NCBI GenBank assembly: GCA_937928545.1
Contig: CALGJQ010000024.1
Span: 1-64,000, forward strand
From: an uncultured Verrucomicrobiales bacterium
Lineage (GTDB): Bacteria; Verrucomicrobiota; Verrucomicrobiia; Verrucomicrobiales; Akkermansiaceae
Direction: 5' to 3'
Length of the DNA stretch: 64,000 bases
The position numbers and the translations under genes were made by a program. Below the pieces are notes generated by a model, which saw nothing but the letters and a program-made list of their open reading frames with translations, was not told the origin of the DNA and did not search any database. How positions within the stretch are numbered: position 1 is the stretch's first letter; the number at the start of each line of letters is the position of its first letter. This document shows positions 33,036 to 41,680 of the stretch, one piece after another.

Positions 33036-35884
33036 GCCTGACCTCCCTTCGTTTTACCGACTGACTTCAAAAATGACTCCGGAATTTCGTCCCGCTTTTC
33101 AAAGTCCACCTTCACATCTTCACCTGCTTGTCGCGACTTCGAAACCCAGCGCGCCAAGATCCCTTCAACGAAAAGGAGCACCAAGGCCGCAATCGCGAGA
33201 ATTTTCCAAATCTCTCTTCCAAATCCCTCACCCTTCAACGCCGCCAAAACATCCTTCATGGAACTCAACTCGATCAGATCAATTTCCCGGCGAATCAGTT
33301 CGCGATCATCCTCGCTCCATCCTTCCATCCGACTTTCCTCGCCCTCTCGAAGCACCACCAAGGGAACTTCTTTCATTCCTAAAAGCTCCTGTTGCACAGC
33401 CTCCGGAATCTGAACCAGATACTCGCCTGGAATCGCCGAGCCCTCAACTTCGACCGACTTTCCACGCCGGCCCAAAATCGCCTCCACCCCTCGATCACGC
33501 CCCTGCGGATCCCGCGCCGTGGCTTCCCCCAGAAGAAAGCTCCCCTCCTCCTGAGTCACCGCAAAGAAGGCGGAAGACGGAATCACCTCAGTCACCCCAT
33601 CCGGCCTTTGCCACTTTAAACTCACAAAAGCATCTCCCCATTCTTCCTGATAGTTGGCTAAAAATGAAACAGGCTTACCGGCAACTAAGGGGATTTTTTC
33701 GCTCTTCCCAGTGCTCTCTTTACCTTTAAAGACCGTGTCTCCATCCAGCGTGATTTCCATAGAATCATCCACCGTCACTTCAAAAATATAGTCGCCCGAA
33801 ACAGGAGGAACAAGTGAGCCCGTCCATGTCACTTCGAAACGATCCCGCTTCATCCCCTTCTCTGGAGCATCGCCCTTCCAATCAAAATCAATCGAGGGAT
33901 CAATCCGGCGAAAACCCTCTTTCTTACCCTCCGCAGATCGATAGTCCGCACTCAGGCCTCCTCCACCCGGCAAGCCAAGCGTGGGACTCCAACTTGCTCG
34001 CACATTCAGGTCAATCGACTGACCACCCGCCAACCAATTCGTCAACTCATGCACAAATGGCACAAAACTCGGCCGTGCCGGAAAGTTCCCCAGACGAGCA
34101 TCCAAAGCCGTCGTCGAAACAATCACCCGTCCACTCCCATAGTCTCGAATCGCGAGAAAAATCTCTCCATCACTATACCTCGCCGCCGCTAAGGCTCCTT
34201 CCACCAGCTTCGAACTCGATCGATACCCCTCCACCACCGCATCCCCTAAATCTTGCCCCGCCTCATCTTTAAACAAACGAAGAACCGGATGATCAAAGCT
34301 CCCCGGCGCAGCCTGAACCCCATTCGCAGGGAAAGCCATTTCACCCAACTGAAGAGGCATCACCACGCCATCACCACCACGCCATTCTTGATAAAATTTC
34401 GGATCCACCTTGGGCCCCGCAATGATCCAAAGCCCGCCTCCTTTGATCACAAAATCAGAGATCTTTGAAGCCGCCGATGCCGGAAGCCGCGCCACATCTG
34501 CCAAGATGATCACAGCATCATCCTCTAATTCTTCACGAGTCAGCGCCGCCGCATCAATCACCCGTGGGTCGACAAAACTCTCTTCCTTCCCGCTGATCGG
34601 AGCCAAGGCCAGCCCTAGATATCCACCCGCACGCTGGAAAAATGATGCCCCGCCATTTCCTTCCACAATCAAAACTGGAAGCCTCTTCTTCACCCAAATC
34701 GCCCGCTCCGCAAAATCATCTCCCGCGAGATCGTCATTCCCATCCAACTCCACCTTAATCACTTGAGGTCCCACCTCTGAAAATCGATGGCGATAATCCA
34801 AGATCGAACTCTCGCCCGGCGTCATCTGCCCCAGCCCCTTCTCTTCCAAGTCCTTCCCACCTACCGTCACTCGCATCAAACCCGGGGTCACAACCTCATT
34901 CCCCGTATTCTCAACTCGAATCCGAATCGCCACTTCACGATCCGTTCCCACCACTTCGCGCGAAAGCTCGATCCCACTCACCGAAACGTTTCGCAAGTTC
35001 TCGGGAGGAGAAAAGGACCGTAAAAGAAGTCTCGGTTTTGCCCCATTCGGCAAGCCCTCCCAAGCATCACCAAGATTGCTCCAAGACGTTGTGCTATCCA
35101 ACTGCCATCCAATCCGCTGAAGATCGGAAAACACCACCAAGTCCTTACTACTCCCTCGCCCTTCCGCCAGAGACAAGGTCGCCATCCCTAAGGCATCATG
35201 CGCCCGAAATGGACCTCCCACTGGCTCCAAACTATCCAAAACCTCCAGCACATCTGCGCGATGAGTCAGTGGAGTCCCCGTCTTCAACTCCGGAGCGGGA
35301 CCACCTAGGATGATCGAAAACGCCGTTCCCTTCGGAGCTTGTTTCACAAAGTCCCGCGCCTCTGAAATCGCTCGCTCAAAAGCAGTCTGACCATCTTTGC
35401 GAAGAAGCATCGAGCTCGACCCGTCAATCACCAACGCCACATCCCGACGAGCACTCGTTTGAAAACGCTTCAGGTTTAAATTCTTCTCCTGCCACACCAA
35501 GAAGGCCGCGCCCAAAACCATTAAGAGCGCCAAGATCCGCATGATCCACTTTCCTTTCAAAGCCGAGAGCACAAATGATCCCCCAAAGGCCGCCATCCCC
35601 AGTAAGCCCAATGGTAAAACAAAGAGCCAAGGCACCCCCGTATCAGGCGGCACAAATGGCCGCGCCACCGCCAGAGCAATCAACGCGATCAACAAGCAAC
35701 GCGTCACCATGAGCAGAAAATCTTCCCACTCCATGCGCTTGCGTCTCGCCGCCACCGTATCGAAAAGAAAACGCATCGCCCCCCAATCGTAAGGCTTCGC
35801 CGCCTGCCTCCGGATGAGGTGCAAGATCACTGGAATCAAAACTCCAGCCAGCCCCGCGAGCAGCCATGGATTCTTAAAAAGCAT
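33032..35884 (-). CDS. BatA-like membrane protein with vWA and PA14 domains
   Basis: A 950-residue protein. The N-terminus MLFKNPWLLAGLAGVLIPVILHL and a second span match the BatA (aerotolerance regulator) N-terminal domain. A vWA domain follows with VALVIDGSSSML (DxSxS). A long extracytoplasmic part contains, at about 685-775, a PA14-like module (SGDYIFEVTVDDSMEITLDG, then VSLKWQRPDG). A C-terminal membrane span lies near 895-915. PA14 modules usually bind carbohydrate, and having one inside a BatA-type protein is uncommon to my knowledge. It overlaps the next gene by ATGA. Confidence 0.83.
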   Translation of the reverse strand: MLFKNPWLLAGLAGVLIPVILHLIRRQAAKPYDWGAMRFLFDTVAARRKRMEWEDFLLMVTRCLLIALIALAVARPFVPPDTGVPWLFVLPLGLLGMAAFGGSFVLSALKGKWIMRILALLMVLGAAFLVWQEKNLNLKRFQTSARRDVALVIDGSSSMLLRKDGQTAFERAISEARDFVKQAPKGTAFSIILGGPAPELKTGTPLTHRADVLEVLDSLEPVGGPFRAHDALGMATLSLAEGRGSSKDLVVFSDLQRIGWQLDSTTSWSNLGDAWEGLPNGAKPRLLLRSFSPPENLRNVSVSGIELSREVVGTDREVAIRIRVENTGNEVVTPGLMRVTVGGKDLEEKGLGQMTPGESSILDYRHRFSEVGPQVIKVELDGNDDLAGDDFAERAIWVKKRLPVLIVEGNGGASFFQRAGGYLGLALAPISGKEESFVDPRVIDAAALTREELEDDAVIILADVARLPASAASKISDFVIKGGGLWIIAGPKVDPKFYQEWRGGDGVVMPLQLGEMAFPANGVQAAPGSFDHPVLRLFKDEAGQDLGDAVVEGYRSSSKLVEGALAAARYSDGEIFLAIRDYGSGRVIVSTTALDARLGNFPARPSFVPFVHELTNWLAGGQSIDLNVRASWSPTLGLPGGGGLSADYRSAEGKKEGFRRIDPSIDFDWKGDAPEKGMKRDRFEVTWTGSLVPPVSGDYIFEVTVDDSMEITLDGDTVFKGKESTGKSEKIPLVAGKPVSFLANYQEEWGDAFVSLKWQRPDGVTEVIPSSAFFAVTQEEGSFLLGEATARDPQGRDRGVEAILGRRGKSVEVEGSAIPGEYLVQIPEAVQQELLGMKEVPLVVLREGEESRMEGWSEDDRELIRREIDLIELSSMKDVLAALKGEGFGREIWKILAIAALVLLFVEGILARWVSKSRQAGEDVKVDFEKRDEIPESFLKSVGKTKGGQA

Positions 35885-35885
35885 C

Positions 35886-36809
35886 CTACTTCTTCCTCCT
35901 TCCTAAATACCTCACCAAGGCCTCCGAAACCGGCGTCTTCGTGCTCACCGGCACATAATCGGCCCTAAGATTTCCACACACGCTTTCGATCGAAGCGATA
36001 AACTCTTTGAGCTTCTTCAGATAAGCCGCTCGCACCGCCTGCGGATCGATCCGCATCATCTCCTCAACCCCTTCCAGATCCCGAAAGCGTTGGAAAGATT
36101 TAAAAGGGAAACTCAGTTCCTCTTCCGCCAAAAGATGAAAGACCACCAACTCATGCTGACGATAATCAAAGTGGTGCAGGGCCTCCACAATCTGCTCCGG
36201 CTCATCAAAGAGATCACTGATCAAAATCACGAGCCCACGAGGAGGAATCCGCTCCGCCACTTCATGCAAAACCTTCCCCACTCCAGTCTCCTTGCCTGGC
36301 TCCGTCCCATGCAGCTCTTCACAAATCCGCCGCACCTGACTCGGCCGACTCTCCGCCCGCATCGACGTCCGCAGCGTATCATCAAAGGTCACCAAACCTG
36401 AGGCATCACCTTGTTTGATAAAAAGGTAAGACAACGCCGCCGCAAGATATTGCCCGTATTCAAATTTCGAAAGCTCAGCCTGCTCCCCTTGAAAAGTCAT
36501 CGAGCCAGAGACATCCAGCACCACCGTGGCGCGCAGGTTGGTCTCCTCAATGTATTGCTTCACGACATTGCGATCGCTCTTCGCCATCACTCGCCAATCG
36601 AGATTTCGCAAGTCATCACCAAGAGTGTATTCACGATGCTCCGCGAACTCGACTGATACCCCTTTATCTGGACTCGTATGCCGACCGGTCAATGTCCCCT
36701 GCTTCCGCAAACGTGAGAGCCATTCGAGGCGACGCAGCGAGCCCACCACCTCAGGCGCGAGCAAGCGCATGCACTCTGGCATCTTCAATTTGTCCGAAGC
36801 TTCAGCCAT
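35886..36809 (-). CDS. DUF58-domain protein
   Basis: A 307-residue soluble protein. Seen: the DUF58 signature EFAEHREYTLGDDLRNLDWRV, followed by a vWA-like fold beginning ATVVLDVSGSM, and LVILISDLFDEPE. Known: DUF58 proteins are partners of MoxR AAA+ ATPases, probably bringing clients to them. It is preceded by moxR with a 5-base gap and followed by the BatA-like gene with one base between. Confidence 0.9.
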   Translation of the reverse strand: MAEASDKLKMPECMRLLAPEVVGSLRRLEWLSRLRKQGTLTGRHTSPDKGVSVEFAEHREYTLGDDLRNLDWRVMAKSDRNVVKQYIEETNLRATVVLDVSGSMTFQGEQAELSKFEYGQYLAAALSYLFIKQGDASGLVTFDDTLRTSMRAESRPSQVRRICEELHGTEPGKETGVGKVLHEVAERIPPRGLVILISDLFDEPEQIVEALHHFDYRQHELVVFHLLAEEELSFPFKSFQRFRDLEGVEEMMRIDPQAVRAAYLKKLKEFIASIESVCGNLRADYVPVSTKTPVSEALVRYLGRRKK

Positions 36810-36814
36810 TAGGA

Positions 36815-37822
36815 CTAGATCTTAATATCAGCATCATTCCCACCGAACTCTTCGATGAGTCGCTTGATAATGTCGTCGCTCTTCACTCCCGCCGCTTCCG
36901 CATTGAAGGTGGTCAACACGCGATGTCGCAGCACCGGCAGCGCCACCGCCGCCACATCCCCAGTCGTCGCATGAAAGCGTCCCCGCAAAACCGCGTGAGC
37001 CTTAGCCGCCGAGATCAAGGCAATCCCCGCTCGTGGTCCCGCACCCCAGCCGACCATTTCTTTGACAAACTCAGGTGCTTCATCGGAAGCCGGGCGAGTC
37101 GCCCGCGCCAACTTCGCCGCAAAATCAATGACATGATCTCCCACCGGAACCCGCTTCACGATGTTCTGTAACTCGATGATCTCCGCCCCCGTCATCAGAG
37201 CTGAAACTTTGGCCGAAGAAGGGCTCGTGACTCGACGGATAATCTCTCGCTCTTCTTCCTCATTCGGATAATCGACAACAATATTAAAAAGGAAGCGGTC
37301 CAACTGAGCCTCCGGCAAAGGATACGTCCCCTCCTGCTCAATCGGGTTCTGTGTCGCCAAAACAAAAAAGGGATCCGGCAACTGCAGCGTCCGCTCACCC
37401 ACCGTAACATGCCCTTCCTGCATCGCCTCTAGCAAGGCCGCCTGCGTCTTGGGAGGAGTCCGGTTAATCTCATCCGCCAAAACCATACTCGCAAAGAGCG
37501 GGCCATTCACAAATCGAAACCCGCGATGCCCCGTCTCAGGATCCACCTCTAAAACATCCGTGCCCGTAATATCAGCCGGCATGAGATCAGGAGTGAACTG
37601 AATCCGTTTATATTCCAAATCCAAGGCCTCCGAAACGGTCGAAACCAGCAAAGTCTTCGCCAAGCCCGGAACACCCACCAACAAAGCATGCCCACGACAA
37701 AACATCGCCATCAAAACCTGCTCCACCACCTCATGCTGACCCACAATCACCTGGGCTAACTCCTCCTTCATGCGCCCATAGCTCTCATGGAGCCTCTCTA
37801 CTGCAGCCTTATCGTCACTCAT
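36815..37822 (-). CDS. MoxR-family AAA+ ATPase
   Basis: A 335-residue AAA+ protein. Seen: Walker A GVPGLAKT, Walker B LADEINRTPPKTQAALLEAMQE, sensor 1 in VLATQNPIEQEGTYPLPEAQLDRF (all MoxR hallmarks), and a C-terminal lid with sensor 2. Known role: a chaperone-like ATPase for assembly or activation of vWA-protein complexes, for example metal insertion or envelope maturation. First gene of the four-gene operon. Confidence 0.95.
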   Translation of the reverse strand: MSDDKAAVERLHESYGRMKEELAQVIVGQHEVVEQVLMAMFCRGHALLVGVPGLAKTLLVSTVSEALDLEYKRIQFTPDLMPADITGTDVLEVDPETGHRGFRFVNGPLFASMVLADEINRTPPKTQAALLEAMQEGHVTVGERTLQLPDPFFVLATQNPIEQEGTYPLPEAQLDRFLFNIVVDYPNEEEEREIIRRVTSPSSAKVSALMTGAEIIELQNIVKRVPVGDHVIDFAAKLARATRPASDEAPEFVKEMVGWGAGPRAGIALISAAKAHAVLRGRFHATTGDVAAVALPVLRHRVLTTFNAEAAGVKSDDIIKRLIEEFGGNDADIKI

Positions 37823-38237
37823 ATTAGAACTCCCTTACGGAGTAACTCCATCCTCTCTTGCTCATTTCTGAAAAGAAAGCCTCCAAATCTAGGATTTGGA
37901 ACAAAACTCCAAACTCACTTACTGTTTTGGCAGTGGCACAAAACCCAAGTCCACTTCTCCACTCACTTTCCACATCATGATCGACACATCACAATTCGTC
38001 GCCGTCCCTTTCCGCCCTTAAATCCGAGTTCAACAATCCACGAGATCCGATAATATTGAAACCTAAGTAGTTTCCCATAGACCGGAATCTTAACCTTCTT
38101 CAGCCCCCGTCTTTTTAATCAGGGTCTTTTTGCACCTTCCAAGCCCTAACCTCGGTAGTGATCTCCAAAGCTCGAACGAACTCCTCATCTAAAAGAGACC
38201 CGGTACATTCCCCACCCAAAGTTAATGAGCGAGCTTC
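37823..38237. other. Intergenic region between moxR and cobA-hemD
   Basis: 415 bases with no convincing gene. It should hold the moxR promoter (leftward) and the end of the tetrapyrrole operon. The only clear structure is the inverted repeat at 37882-37900. A T-rich stretch near 38111-38130 is not preceded by a good stem. Confidence 0.6.
37882..37900. promoter_or_regulatory. Perfect inverted repeat upstream of moxR, possible operator
   Basis: TCCAAATC-TAG-GATTTGGA: 8-bp arms with a 3-base centre, 59 bases before the moxR ATG. The size and position suit a dimeric repressor site or a leader hairpin. Confidence 0.4.
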
Positions 38238-39746
38238 TTACTTTGCAAAGTGTTCGAGAATGGTCTGCACCAGTCCTTCGATGTCGTGTTGAGACGACTC
38301 GATCGAGGCCGCTCCACATTGTGCTTTGAAAGTCTTATGAGTGACCGGGCCGATGCAGGCTGCTTCACAGCCTTCCGGCCAATCGAGGCCCATTTTGAAG
38401 AAATTATCCACCGTCGAACCACTCGTGAAAGTAATCAGGTCCGCGCCCTCCTCGCGGAGTTGTTTCGCTGCGCCCGTGGGATCATCGGTTTCAGGAACGG
38501 TGCGATAAGCGAGGCAGCTATCAACAATCGCACCCAACTCCATGAGACCATCATAGATGACGTCACGAGTTTCCTCCGCTTTGATCCAAAGAACTTTCTG
38601 ATGCTCGATACTCTCATTTTTGAAAGCCTCGATCAGCCCCTCTGCCACAAATTTTTGAGGTAGCAAATCCACCGCATAGCGATACTCGCGGATCTTTGCT
38701 TCCGTGCTCGGCCCGATCGCCGCAATGCGACAACCTCCGAGGCTCCGCGCATCTTGATAGGTCGCATAAAAGGCATCGAAGAAGCGCTCCACTCCATTCG
38801 GACTCGTGAAAATCAACCAATCGTAGCTGTGCGACTCGGCAACCGACTCCGCGAACTCTTGCTTATTCTCGGGGTGCTCAATCCGAATGGTCGGCAGTTC
38901 AATGACATCTGCTCCAAGCTCTCCCAGTCTCTTACTCAAGCCACCCGCTTGCTCGCGGGTCCGCGTCACCACGATGCGCTTTCCAAAAAGCGGACGAGTC
39001 TCGAACCAGTTGATTTTTTCGCGCTCTTTCACCACGTCTCCGATCACGGCAACGGCGGGTGATTTAAATTTCTTCTCCTCCACGATATCAGCAATCGTTT
39101 CGAGCGTTCCCTGCACCGTTTGATGCTTCCCTGTCGTAGCCCAGCGCGTCAGCGCAATCGGAGTTTGTGACGAAGCACCCCCTTTCACGAACTGTTCGCA
39201 AATTCCACGCAGGCGAGAAACACCCATCACAAAAACCTTCGTTCCTGGAGTCTTGGCAAGCTGATCAAAGTCGAGCGAGGTATCGTCTTTGGTCGGATCT
39301 TCATGACCCGTGAAAATCGTCAACTGCGAGCAATGATCACGATGCGTCACCGGAATCCCCGCATAGGCTGGCCCGGCAATCGTCGAAGAAATCCCCGGGA
39401 CAATTTCAAAAGGAACACTCGCTTCTGCCAGCTCTGCTGCTTCTTCCCCACCGCGACCAAAGATCATTGGATCCCCGCCTTTGAGACGAGTGACGACCTT
39501 TCCTTGCAGCGTCTTCTCGACAATCAGCGCGTTGATTTGGTCCTGTGGAATCGCATGATCTGCAGCCCGCTTTCCGGCGAAAATCAGCTCGCATCCCTTC
39601 TTCGCCCAGCCAATCAACTCGGCGCTCGAAAGAGCATCGTAGACGAGAACATCGCATTTCTCGATGCACTCCTTCGCCTTCAGCGTGACCAATCCCAAAT
39701 CGCCCGGACCTGCGCCGACGAGGTAACAAATTCCCTGCTTACTCAT
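38238..39746 (-). CDS. Fused uroporphyrinogen-III C-methyltransferase / uroporphyrinogen-III synthase (CobA-HemD)
   Basis: A 502-residue two-domain enzyme. Residues 1-250 are the SUMT/CobA part: VGAGPGDLGLVTLKA, LKGGDPMIFGRGGEE, VPGISSTIAGPAYAGIPVTHR. Residues about 255-502 are HemD: RIVVTRTREQAGGLSKRLGELGA, DWLIFTSPNGVERF, and ITFTSGSTVDNFF. It makes uroporphyrinogen III and methylates it to precorrin-2, supplying siroheme or cobalamin, while uro'gen III also goes to heme. It overlaps hemC by ATGA and is the last gene of the ccsA-hemA-hemC-cobA/hemD operon. The fusion is known in several phyla. Confidence 0.95.
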   Translation of the reverse strand: MSKQGICYLVGAGPGDLGLVTLKAKECIEKCDVLVYDALSSAELIGWAKKGCELIFAGKRAADHAIPQDQINALIVEKTLQGKVVTRLKGGDPMIFGRGGEEAAELAEASVPFEIVPGISSTIAGPAYAGIPVTHRDHCSQLTIFTGHEDPTKDDTSLDFDQLAKTPGTKVFVMGVSRLRGICEQFVKGGASSQTPIALTRWATTGKHQTVQGTLETIADIVEEKKFKSPAVAVIGDVVKEREKINWFETRPLFGKRIVVTRTREQAGGLSKRLGELGADVIELPTIRIEHPENKQEFAESVAESHSYDWLIFTSPNGVERFFDAFYATYQDARSLGGCRIAAIGPSTEAKIREYRYAVDLLPQKFVAEGLIEAFKNESIEHQKVLWIKAEETRDVIYDGLMELGAIVDSCLAYRTVPETDDPTGAAKQLREEGADLITFTSGSTVDNFFKMGLDWPEGCEAACIGPVTHKTFKAQCGAASIESSQHDIEGLVQTILEHFAK

Positions 39747-40663
39747 TTTAAATTATCAAAAAGTTGCTGGGCCACTTCAAGCGGGACCACACCGCTCGCT
39801 CGGCTCTTACGAGGCGAGCCGGGATTCTCTGGAAAGACGCGCGCACCCATTTCCATGTGCTCGCCAGTGAGGGTGGACCACACCCCAATCGGAGTGGAGC
39901 AACCCGCATCGAGCAGTCTTAAAAATTCCCGCTCCGCGGTGACGCAATTCCAAGTATCTAAGTGATTCAGCGCATCGATAATCTCTCCCGCCTCGTCATC
40001 GCCTCGGCGAATCTCTAAGCCCACCGCACCCTGCCCAGCCGCTGGGAAAAAGTTGCGCTCCGGAAGGCACTCCACAAAGACCGGATGCCGATTGATCTCG
40101 AACATCCCTTCCGTTTGATACCCCAATCGGCTCAAACCCGCTTCCGCCAAAATGATGCCATCGTAATCGGGGTCCATCGCGGCCTTTTCCATGCGCGTCG
40201 GCACATTTCCACGGAGATCGACGATTTTCACTCCCGCTTTCAAAAACTGCAGCATGCGCGCTCGACGCACCGAACTCGTTCCCACACGCGACCCCTTTCG
40301 TACTTCCGACCAAGGGATTTTGCCCACCCAAACATCAGCAACTGGCGCGCGTTCTAAAACAGAACGCAATTGAAACGGCTCTTCCAAAACTGTGGGCAAG
40401 TCTTTGAGACTATGAACCGCGACATCGATCTCCTTATTCTCCAATGCGACCTCCAGTTCCTTAATAAAAACCCCTTTATCCCAAATCCCTTCCGCCTTCG
40501 CCACCTCGTTCAAAGCCACATCCGTCCTCCGGTCTCCGGTGGTCTTGATGATGACTCGCTCCACTTCCAAGTCCGGGAAATGAGCGGCCAATGCCGCCTC
40601 CGTCATCTCGGCCTGTTTGAGAGCAAGAGCACTTCCGCGCGTTCCGATTTTTAAGGTCTTCAT
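39743..40663 (-). CDS. hemC: Porphobilinogen deaminase (hydroxymethylbilane synthase) HemC
   Basis: Polymerises four porphobilinogens into hydroxymethylbilane on a dipyrromethane cofactor. Seen: N-terminal IGTRGSALALKQAE, the catalytic-Asp region VHSLKDLPT, the GTSSVRRARML motif and the cofactor-binding Cys in LLDAGCSTPIGVW. At 306 residues it is normal. It sits between hemA (3-base gap) and the CobA-HemD fusion (4-base overlap), so intermediates pass from gene to gene in pathway order. Confidence 0.97.
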   Translation of the reverse strand: MKTLKIGTRGSALALKQAEMTEAALAAHFPDLEVERVIIKTTGDRRTDVALNEVAKAEGIWDKGVFIKELEVALENKEIDVAVHSLKDLPTVLEEPFQLRSVLERAPVADVWVGKIPWSEVRKGSRVGTSSVRRARMLQFLKAGVKIVDLRGNVPTRMEKAAMDPDYDGIILAEAGLSRLGYQTEGMFEINRHPVFVECLPERNFFPAAGQGAVGLEIRRGDDEAGEIIDALNHLDTWNCVTAEREFLRLLDAGCSTPIGVWSTLTGEHMEMGARVFPENPGSPRKSRASGVVPLEVAQQLFDNLK

Positions 40664-40666
40664 AAT

Positions 40667-41680
40667 TTAGTCGTTCACGGCCGGAAGAATGCTTTTATCG
40701 ATTTCTTCACGAATGATTTCTTCACAGAGCAGAAGTTGTTCCTCCCGACGCTTCCTCGCCTCATCTGCCATCTCTTGCAAGGTATCTATGTCGTAAAGAT
40801 AAACCTCATCGATCTCCCCCACCTTGGGATCAATGTCACGAGGCACCGCAATATCGACCATGATGAGCGGGCGAAATTTCCGTTTTCGCCGCACCGCCTC
40901 GACATGCGCCGGCTTCACCACAAAGTGCGGAGCCCCCGTCGCCGCGATCACCACATCGAGATGAGCCAATTCCTCCTCCCATCCCTGAAAAGGAATGGCC
41001 CGACCCTCGATTTCTTCCGCGAGGTCCACCGCTTTATCAAAAGAACGATTCGTCACCATCACCGACGAGGCCCCGCGCGACTGCAAGGCACGTGCCGTCT
41101 TTCGGCTCATCTCTCCTGCTCCGATCACCATGACCGAGCTCCCTTGAAGCTTCCCAAAAACCTTCTCCGCCAATTCAACTGAGGCCCCCGCCACCGAAGT
41201 TGCCCCTTCCTGAATCGCGGTATGCGTGCGAACTCTCTTCCCCACTCCAAAGGCTTTTTGAAAGAGCTTATTCAGCACCGTCTTCGTTGCGCCTCCATCG
41301 AGCGATCTCTTATAAGCCTTCTTCACTTGGCCAAAGATCTCGGTTTCACCCAGCACCATCGAGTTCATCCCGCTCGCCACTCGGCAAAGATGCTCCGCCG
41401 CGCCACGCGCCTCATGATGGTAAAAAACCCCTTCACGTGAACCGGAGAAATTCCGCTGAGCACAAATCCAGTCCTCCAACTCCGCCACTCCACTTCCGCC
41501 ATTCACGACCGCGTAGTATTCCGTGCGATTGCAGGTCGAAAGCACCACCCCCTCCAAGACATCCTCGGCAGATAAGAGCATCTCGGTCTCACGATCCAAG
41601 CCCGCCTCCGTAAGCGCAAATCGCTCCCGCACCTCGACAGGTGCGGTTTCATGATTAAGGCCTAGACAGACGAGTTGCAT
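40667..41680 (-). CDS. hemA: Glutamyl-tRNA reductase HemA, short form
   Basis: Reduces glutamyl-tRNA(Glu) to glutamate-1-semialdehyde, the first step of the C5 pathway to tetrapyrroles. Seen: GLNHETAPVEVRERF, the catalytic Cys50 in LSTCNRTEYY, NSMVLGETEIFGQVKKAY, the NADPH-binding VMVIGAGEMSRKTA, and VDIAVPRDIDP...VYLYDID. At 337 residues it ends soon after the long spinal helix, so the C-terminal dimerisation domain of the usual (about 420-residue) enzyme is absent. The ATG at 41680 overlaps the ccsA stop as TGATG. Confidence 0.94.
   Translation of the reverse strand: MQLVCLGLNHETAPVEVRERFALTEAGLDRETEMLLSAEDVLEGVVLSTCNRTEYYAVVNGGSGVAELEDWICAQRNFSGSREGVFYHHEARGAAEHLCRVASGMNSMVLGETEIFGQVKKAYKRSLDGGATKTVLNKLFQKAFGVGKRVRTHTAIQEGATSVAGASVELAEKVFGKLQGSSVMVIGAGEMSRKTARALQSRGASSVMVTNRSFDKAVDLAEEIEGRAIPFQGWEEELAHLDVVIAATGAPHFVVKPAHVEAVRRKRKFRPLIMVDIAVPRDIDPKVGEIDEVYLYDIDTLQEMADEARKRREEQLLLCEEIIREEIDKSILPAVND

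Noticed and set aside
37900-37960. TGGCAG-N-TGGCAC sequences as a sigma-54 promoter
   Set aside because: The required GG and GC dinucleotides at -24/-12 spacing and a TTGCA box are not present in order.
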